Assembly: GCA_033964015.1 (NCBI GenBank)
Contig: CM066920.1
Coordinates: 8,275,912-8,339,911, forward strand
Direction of reading: 5' to 3'
DNA from: Scolanthus callimorphus
Lineage: Eukaryota; Cnidaria; Anthozoa; Actiniaria; Edwardsiidae
Length of the DNA stretch: 64,000 bases
Below, piece after piece: positions 58,846 to 64,000 of the stretch. Within the stretch, counting starts at the first letter, position 1. Every line of letters begins with the position of its first letter. The translations under genes were made by a program, and so were the position numbers. The notes under the pieces are model-generated. The model was not told the origin of the DNA. It searched no databases and saw only the letters and a list, made by a program, of their open reading frames with translations.

Positions 58846-60064
58846 AACCGTTTTGTCCCCAGCCAAATATAAGTTAAATGTTATGCATCAATAATATTTT
58901 CCTTGCTCAAAGGAAAGTCAGTAGAGTGCACAGAACGTTTTCCCATTTCTGTTGGATCAGAATAAAGAGAGGCTCTGTTATATGTTTCTGCTGTAGTTTC
59001 ATTGTTTTCACCTCTTCCTAAAACCCAATAGAAGTATCTTGATTCAAGTTTTTCAAACTTTTCTCAGGGGAGCATGCCCCCTCAAACAGAAATTATTTTG
59101 TTTTTCTGTCTTATTTCTATTTTCTCTCCCCCCCCCCCCCCCCCCCCCCCCCAACCCCCCATATTTTTTTAAGTATTTTAAGTGCAATTAGGTGAAATTC
59201 ATTCAAGTAACTTTTTTTTCCTTTTCTGGACATCTTGTAAACCTGAAACTTCATGAATTTCAGACCCTTCTACAAAATTGCTCCACCCATAATATGGCTG
59301 TTATGTATTTGGAACACTTTGGACTCTGCGGCCTTCTGCTTAACACCCGTATGGCCAGGAGTAGTGTCTGGTCCAATATCTTTTGAAGGGCCTGCACGCA
59401 AGTATAGTAACTTGTGTTATTTCCATTATGAAATCTAGTAGCAACAGTGTTTCAATATACAGCTGAGGGTTTTTATAGAATTGGGTCAACATAGAGTTTC
59501 ATTGTGTAGTACTCCAGGGTGGAGAACTTTGACATTACATTTCTCTGTTTTTCATTTTGTTGTTCATGGCATACATTTAGTTTCCAAAATAGACCAAAAT
59601 CAAGGAAGTGATTCTAAGTGTTTCAGTAACTGGATTTTTGGCCACTTGCCAAAATTGCCCGGAATCCTGGTAAAATGTCTCATATTAATTTCTCTGGTGT
59701 ATTCAATAATATTGTCTTGTAAATATATACTACTTACTATTCTGTCAGATAATGCAGTTTTTTTCCACTGAGGAATAAATATTGTCCTTTTTTTTATTAC
59801 TTTTTTATTCAAAGACATGTGATCACTGGTATTTTTACATCCTGTCTCCCTTTTTTACAGTTTCTTATTCCTTAGGTGCATATAATACATTTTTGTTATT
59901 GTTGTTGTTTTCTTATTCCCCTATATACAGTTTTTTTTTTTGGTTACATGGATTTATTTCAAAGCTAGTCTTCACATGCAATCTTTTAAGTCTATACAAA
60001 CAATATACACCAACATTAAGGACAAAACACAGACATACCCCTTTTGCATGAACACCCCATACCA

Positions 60065-60700
60065 CATGGATTTAACCTAGAGCCTTTAGAATGCTTTCCC
60101 ATTTCTTATAGTGCGCTGCCAGCTTATTCTTGGTCTTAGCAATAGTAACCTCTACTTTTTCTTAATGTTTTAAGAAATTCTGCAGAATAGCTAAGGATGG
60201 AGTTTTGAAATTATTTTTATGTTTATATAATACTAATTTATAAATAAGAATAATAAAATTTTCTGCGCCATCAGTATTGACTCCAAGAAGAATTATTAGC
60301 TACGTTCGATTCTGGAAGAAACATATCGAACTGCTCCAACCAATGTCTTAGTTGAAAATATATAAGGTTTTTGATTCCGGACAGTCTACAAAAAATGGTC
60401 AACCGTTTCCGGGTATGAAAAGCAAAAAGAACATTTCTAGAGTCTGCAATTATTCCAAACCGCTGCAGATCTTTGTTTAAGAACATTGTGCTGAGGCACC
60501 AAATGAGGCAAGATATGGGGATAAGAGGATATTTTGGTCCCCAGACTTGCCTCTATACAATCCCTCTGTGTTGAAATCAAACAATTCACTTGTGACCGAG
60601 ACAACTCTGGGCTGAGAGATATGGTATTTGTGTAGGGACAGCATAAAACTGTCTATCTCAGGGGTCATATGAGTCAAGAAATAGGACAGGGCAATTCTTG
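60065..60700 (-). pseudogene. LINE retrotransposon 3' relic
   Basis: Minus-strand frames, shifted against each other, contain KCSFCFSYPETVDHF, the C-x2-C ... E-T-x2-H pattern near the C-terminus of many metazoan LINE proteins. A W-L-E-Q-F block follows. Then come a hydrophobic/basic stretch (FIILIYKLVLYKHKNN) and a terminal TIAKTKNKLAAHYKKWESI segment typical of LINE ends. At least one frameshift and one stop break it. No catalytic YADD is present, so only the 3' end survives. Confidence 0.5.
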
Positions 60701-61545
60701 TTAGGGGTTGCTGTAAGGCATAACAGCCCCAAACAGCACAGGGCTGCTGTTAGGGACAAACAGCTGGGAGGAAGCATTCCTTACTCTCACGTCTAAAAGG
60801 CGGGGCACATATTATGATCAACACCTAGAGCCCTTACAGCCCTAACAGCCCTTGCAGCCCTAACAGCCCTGGCTGGACTGACAACCCTAACAGCCAACAA
60901 ACCTAACAGCCCTAACAAACCTAACAGTCCTAAACAGCAGAGAGGAAGCATTCCTAAAAGATAGGGCACATATTATGATCAACACCTAACAGCCCTCTGT
61001 TAGGGCTGTTTAGACTGTTAGAGCTGATAGGACTGTTAGAGCTGTTAAGACTGTCAGGGCTGTTAGGTCTGTAAGTGGTGTTCAGGGGCGTGGCCAGGTG
61101 GGGGTTCCGGAACCCCCCTCTCCCGCAGCGGAACCCCCCTCGCCTCTGTTCTGGACCGACTTACTACTAAAATTGTAAATATTTAATAGACAACAAATAA
61201 AAGCTCCAATAAAATGTAGCAAATTTCTTCAAATGCTAGTTTTTCCCCGAGATCAATATTTTTGGCTGGGTTTCCTGTGGCAAGAACGCAAAAAACACGT
61301 CCGATCTATGGAGTTTTCTATTTTTTGAATTTTGGAACCCCCCCTCTCATAAGTGCTGGCTACGCCCCTGGTGTTAAGGTTGTTAGTAGGTGTTTATCAT
61401 AATTTGTGCCCCAGGTATTTTAAGAGGTGGAAGTAAGGAATGTTTTCTCAATGCTGTTTGGGCTGTTAGGTCTGTTAGGCCTAACAACAGCCCTAACAAG
61501 AATTTCCCTGTCCTATTCCTTGACAGGTCAGGGGTTGGGCCAACT
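60672..61545. repeat. Large inverted repeat of CCCTAACAG arrays with a nested element
   Basis: 60672-60833 (ggacagggcaattcttgtta to gatcaacacctag) is matched inverted by about 61385-61545. Between them are degenerate AACAGCCCT/CCTAACAG arrays (about 60835-60950) and their complement CTGTTAGGG (about 60990-61075), so the region can fold on itself twice. The nested element at 61083-61370 interrupts the right side. Confidence 0.65.
61083..61370. mobile_element. Element with CAGGGGCGTGGCCA ends and GTGTT duplication
   Basis: CAGGGGCGTGGCCA at the left and TGGCTACGCCCCTG at the right. GTGTT is at 61078-61082 and 61371-61375. It shares end type and 5-bp duplication with 33560-33693. It contains paired ggaacccccct tracts. 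Confidence 0.65.
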
Positions 61546-61639
61546 TTCTTGATAGTGTGTGCCGCATGTGTTAGCCACAACACCAAGATATCTTGCATTT
61601 TTTTCTCCTGTGAAACAGGTTCCAGTTTTGTCCCTACCC

Positions 61640-61857
61640 CAAAGTTGTCTCAGGGTCTTCTCTATCGTTTTTCAAAATGGTGGTTGACTCGGGAGAAAAC
61701 CCTTGGGGAGGCTGAGTCACATGACCATTTCACAACAAAGGACAACCTCGTTCCCATGTTTTCAAACAGTGGTCATGTGACTCAGCCTCCCCCAGGGTCT
61801 TCTACTCGACCAACCGCCATCTTGAAAATTACCCACAAGACCCTGGGGACGAGGTTG
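61640..61857. mobile_element. Palindromic element, about 218 bp
   Basis: agggtcttct ... caaaatggtggttgactcg ... gaggctgagtcacatgacca pairs with the inverted second half (tggtcatgtgactcagcctc ... ccgccatcttgaaaat ... agaccctgggg). Confidence 0.65.
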
Positions 61858-62743
61858 ATATCTCACCTCATGTGAACTACGGGTGTCTACATTTTTATTA
61901 GTTGAGTTGTCCTCGTGCTTTTTGTGTTTTGTAAAAGGCACAAAGGCAATAATATTAGTCTAAATATAATAAATGTATTTTTGATACTACAATTAACTAC
62001 TACCATCTTTTATTCCTTATAATAGTTGGAAGCTCCGCTTTTAGGCAGTGCCTAAATCTATATATTACTATTAATTTCAATCTTGCGATCCTCAATGAGC
62101 CCGAGAATAAGTGAACAAAAGAAGCTTTTCGAAACAAATTAATTTCTACAACAAAAGAACACATGTTATTTGAAAATGATCCCTTTGATTACCGAATACT
62201 TAGGGTGAACCATTATAAATTGGGGGAGGGGGTTAGCAATGCTGCAAAAGAAATTCGTGCAAGCCAATCCTTTAGAGATCAAAGCAAGAAAAAAGGATCA
62301 TACAAAGTCCGGAAAAACATTTTGCACATTCTGATCCAAAAAAATGGATTATGCCACACACCCCTCTCCCGATTGCTTATGGTCCACCCCCTAAGTTTGA
62401 GATGGAAATGAGATTTTATAAATAGCAAACACGCAAGTCGGACAGAGGGATGTACATTTTTACACTCACGGTCTTGTTGTGTTGAGTGAATTTGACCATT
62501 TTATTAACTATATTTGTAAAATAATATTATATATCTCCTAATAAATAAAAATAAACCTATTTCCCAGTTGAAAGGCACTGCAATCCATTGCGAATTACCT
62601 GTCCGAAAATTGAATTGGTATCTCAGATTTCGCTTTCAAAATGCCTTGAGCATAGTTAACGTATTTAACGTACCTCTGATATTCTTCTAATGTTTGCTTT
62701 TGAGAATTCGCTGAAAATCGTTATATTTTCTATCGAAACCTGA

Positions 62744-63793
62744 ATGTTGTGTTGGATGGTCATTGAATCGAGAAATCACTTTGCGAAAGCGCGCGCTGTT
62801 TTCAAAGCAAATAACACTGACGCCATTCTTGTTAAACCAGCCAAACCAGTCAAGTACGTCCACGATCCTGAAGGAGGTTGTGATATTTGTGTGGTGAGGC
62901 GACCTCTAAATCACAGACCAAGATAGAAGTGGGTTGTGACAGGGAAGAGTGTACAATGAAGTGTAATACGAATTCCTTACACAAGCACTCGCAACCTCGT
63001 TCCAATAGGCAGCGGTGTAGCGCGCAGCGGTCAGCGTAGTTGCACTATGGCTAGCTATGACTGATTGAACATTCTCGAACCCAGAGCTCCACGGGCCACA
63101 GCACGTCACCTCGAGGGAGAGGCTCTGGTGACAGAATTGCCATGCACCATTCTCGAACCCAGAGCTCCCCGGCTCGTCTGCTCGCAGGGAAGGCTCTGGG
63201 ATGTCCATTTGAGGGCCGTCGCTGATTGGCTGATGGTTGTCACCAGAGCCTCCCCCGCGAGGTTACGAGCCGGGGAGCTATGGGTTCGAGAATGTACAAT
63301 GCACGAGATTTGATACAGAGCCGTTGAGAGAAAAACTTTCTGTGCATGCCTCAAATTCAAAATCAGTCAGCCAATCAGCGTAGGCCCTCGAATGGCTGTC
63401 ACCAGAGCCTCCCCCGTGAGATGACGTGCCGGGGTACTCTGGGGACGTTGTTAAGAGCGATGAACCTGATGTTTTCGAGAATGACAGAGCCCTGAATCTT
63501 GCCGCTGGCCAAAAGGCGACGAGCCCTGGGTACGAGATTGGCCAATGGCGCGATCTAGCAATTCGTTGAAAAAAAAATGGATGCATAAAAGTTACGTAAG
63601 TTTTTTTTATTATGTACAAGTCTGAATATAGATAATTTACAATGCGCACCGGAAAGGACCAAAGGTTTCCTGATCTAGTATGTAACTTTCTGTTTTTTTA
63701 TTTAGATAATCTCTGTGAAAAAGGAACTTGTAAGGACGACCAAAGTGAAAAAATCCGTGGCACGATTCACGGAAAAAATGTGTATGTTAGATA
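62744..63793 (+). CDS. Possible two-exon gene of unknown function, low support
   Basis: A frame from 62744 reads MLCWMVIESRNHFAKARAVF and continues to KPVKYVHDPEGGCDICV at a possible donor gtgagg (62896). An acceptor (tttatttag) at 63705 opens a Lys-rich frame (IISVKKELVRTTKVKK) ending at a TGA near 63803 in phase 0. In phase 1 the same exon reads NLCEKGTCKDDQSEKIRGTI to a nearer stop. The first frame is protein-like in composition, but start, junction phase and family are all uncertain, and three MITE copies fill the intron. Confidence 0.25.
63068..63294. mobile_element. MITE, AGAGCTCCCCGG family, near-tandem copy 1
   Basis: cattctcgaacccagagctc ends face each other, with an extra internal pair of ends near 63149-63172, suggesting one copy inserted in or recombined with another. 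Confidence 0.6.
63297..63540. mobile_element. MITE, AGAGCTCCCCGG family, near-tandem copy 2
   Basis: gatttgatacagagccg, aatcagcgtaggccctcg and gtcaccagagcctccc, then gagccctgggtacgaga at the right after an insert of about 90 bases. Confidence 0.5.
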
Positions 63794-64000
63794 GCCTTTG
63801 ACTTGTTTTTTCATGATATAGGATTTGGGGTATGCAGATCTTGTTGGATATTTAAGTACGGTAGTGAAGTTACGGCGAGAAGGTTTACAGGTCATTGACA
63901 GATAAATAACCTGGTAAGAAAAAAAGTAGTCTTTAATGGAAACAAGTTCAAGAGGGCGATATGTGCTTAGTTGTAGGAATTGGCAGTTGGTTGTTGATAT

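Larger units (their letters stand above)
55254..60064. other. Intergenic with palindromes and possible LTR fragment
   Basis: No gene is well supported. It holds a 30-base CRE palindrome (55860-55889), a direct duplication (55894-55975), a hairpin-rich stretch at 56570-56735, an inverted 30-base pair (about 56727-56760 and 57737-57770), a possible retrotransposon primer site near 57889 and an inverted-repeat element at 58313-58845. A frame of 105 codons at 57229-57546 has no recognisable content. Confidence 0.4.

Noticed and set aside
60271..60486. Intact LINE reverse transcriptase
   Set aside because: Frames are shifted and stopped, and no catalytic aspartate pair motif can be found; only the 3' end pattern is present.
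60835..61075. CRISPR-like or telomeric array
   Set aside because: Units vary and alternate strands without spacers of constant length; it fits a degenerate inverted tandem repeat in a eukaryotic genome.

Overview
The window is animal nuclear DNA: GT-AG introns, small exons, AT-rich introns and dense palindromic transposon remnants. Gene content and repeat style fit a non-bilaterian metazoan, most likely an anthozoan cnidarian (stony coral or anemone). That placement is inference; no species marker was found.

Layout. (1) 77-10007 (+): a 12-exon gene, probably cut at its 5' end, joining a TAZ-type zinc finger to a protein kinase domain; this is the most unusual gene here. (2) 11383-13194 (+): a two-exon, 51-residue orthologue of TOMM5. 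(3) 20133-17123 (-): a four-exon gene for a secretory-pathway DOMON protein with one membrane anchor. (4) 20.1-26.4 kb: no gene; a 1.7 kb foldback element and three successive palindromic elements, the last carrying two perfect CRE octamers within 0.8 kb of the next start codon. (5) 26438-45575 (+): a 23-exon JIP3/JIP4 (sunday driver) scaffold gene. All splice sites look usable, but seven one-base frame breaks sit between 33.3 and 43.1 kb, most in short homopolymers, one inside the JNK docking motif. (6) 51955-55253 (+): a four-exon secreted cysteine-rich protein with one EGF module. (7) 55.3-64 kb: repeats, a LINE relic (-), and a doubtful two-exon gene near the right edge.

The genes do not form a pathway; they look like ordinary neighbours in a compact, transposon-rich region. 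At least eight families of short inverted-repeat elements are present. Several touch gene structure: one supplies the JIP stop codon, one ends 14 bases before a JIP splice acceptor, and one is split by a second element with a clean 10-bp target duplication. Exon boundaries were read by eye from splice consensus, reading phase and protein-family resemblance.
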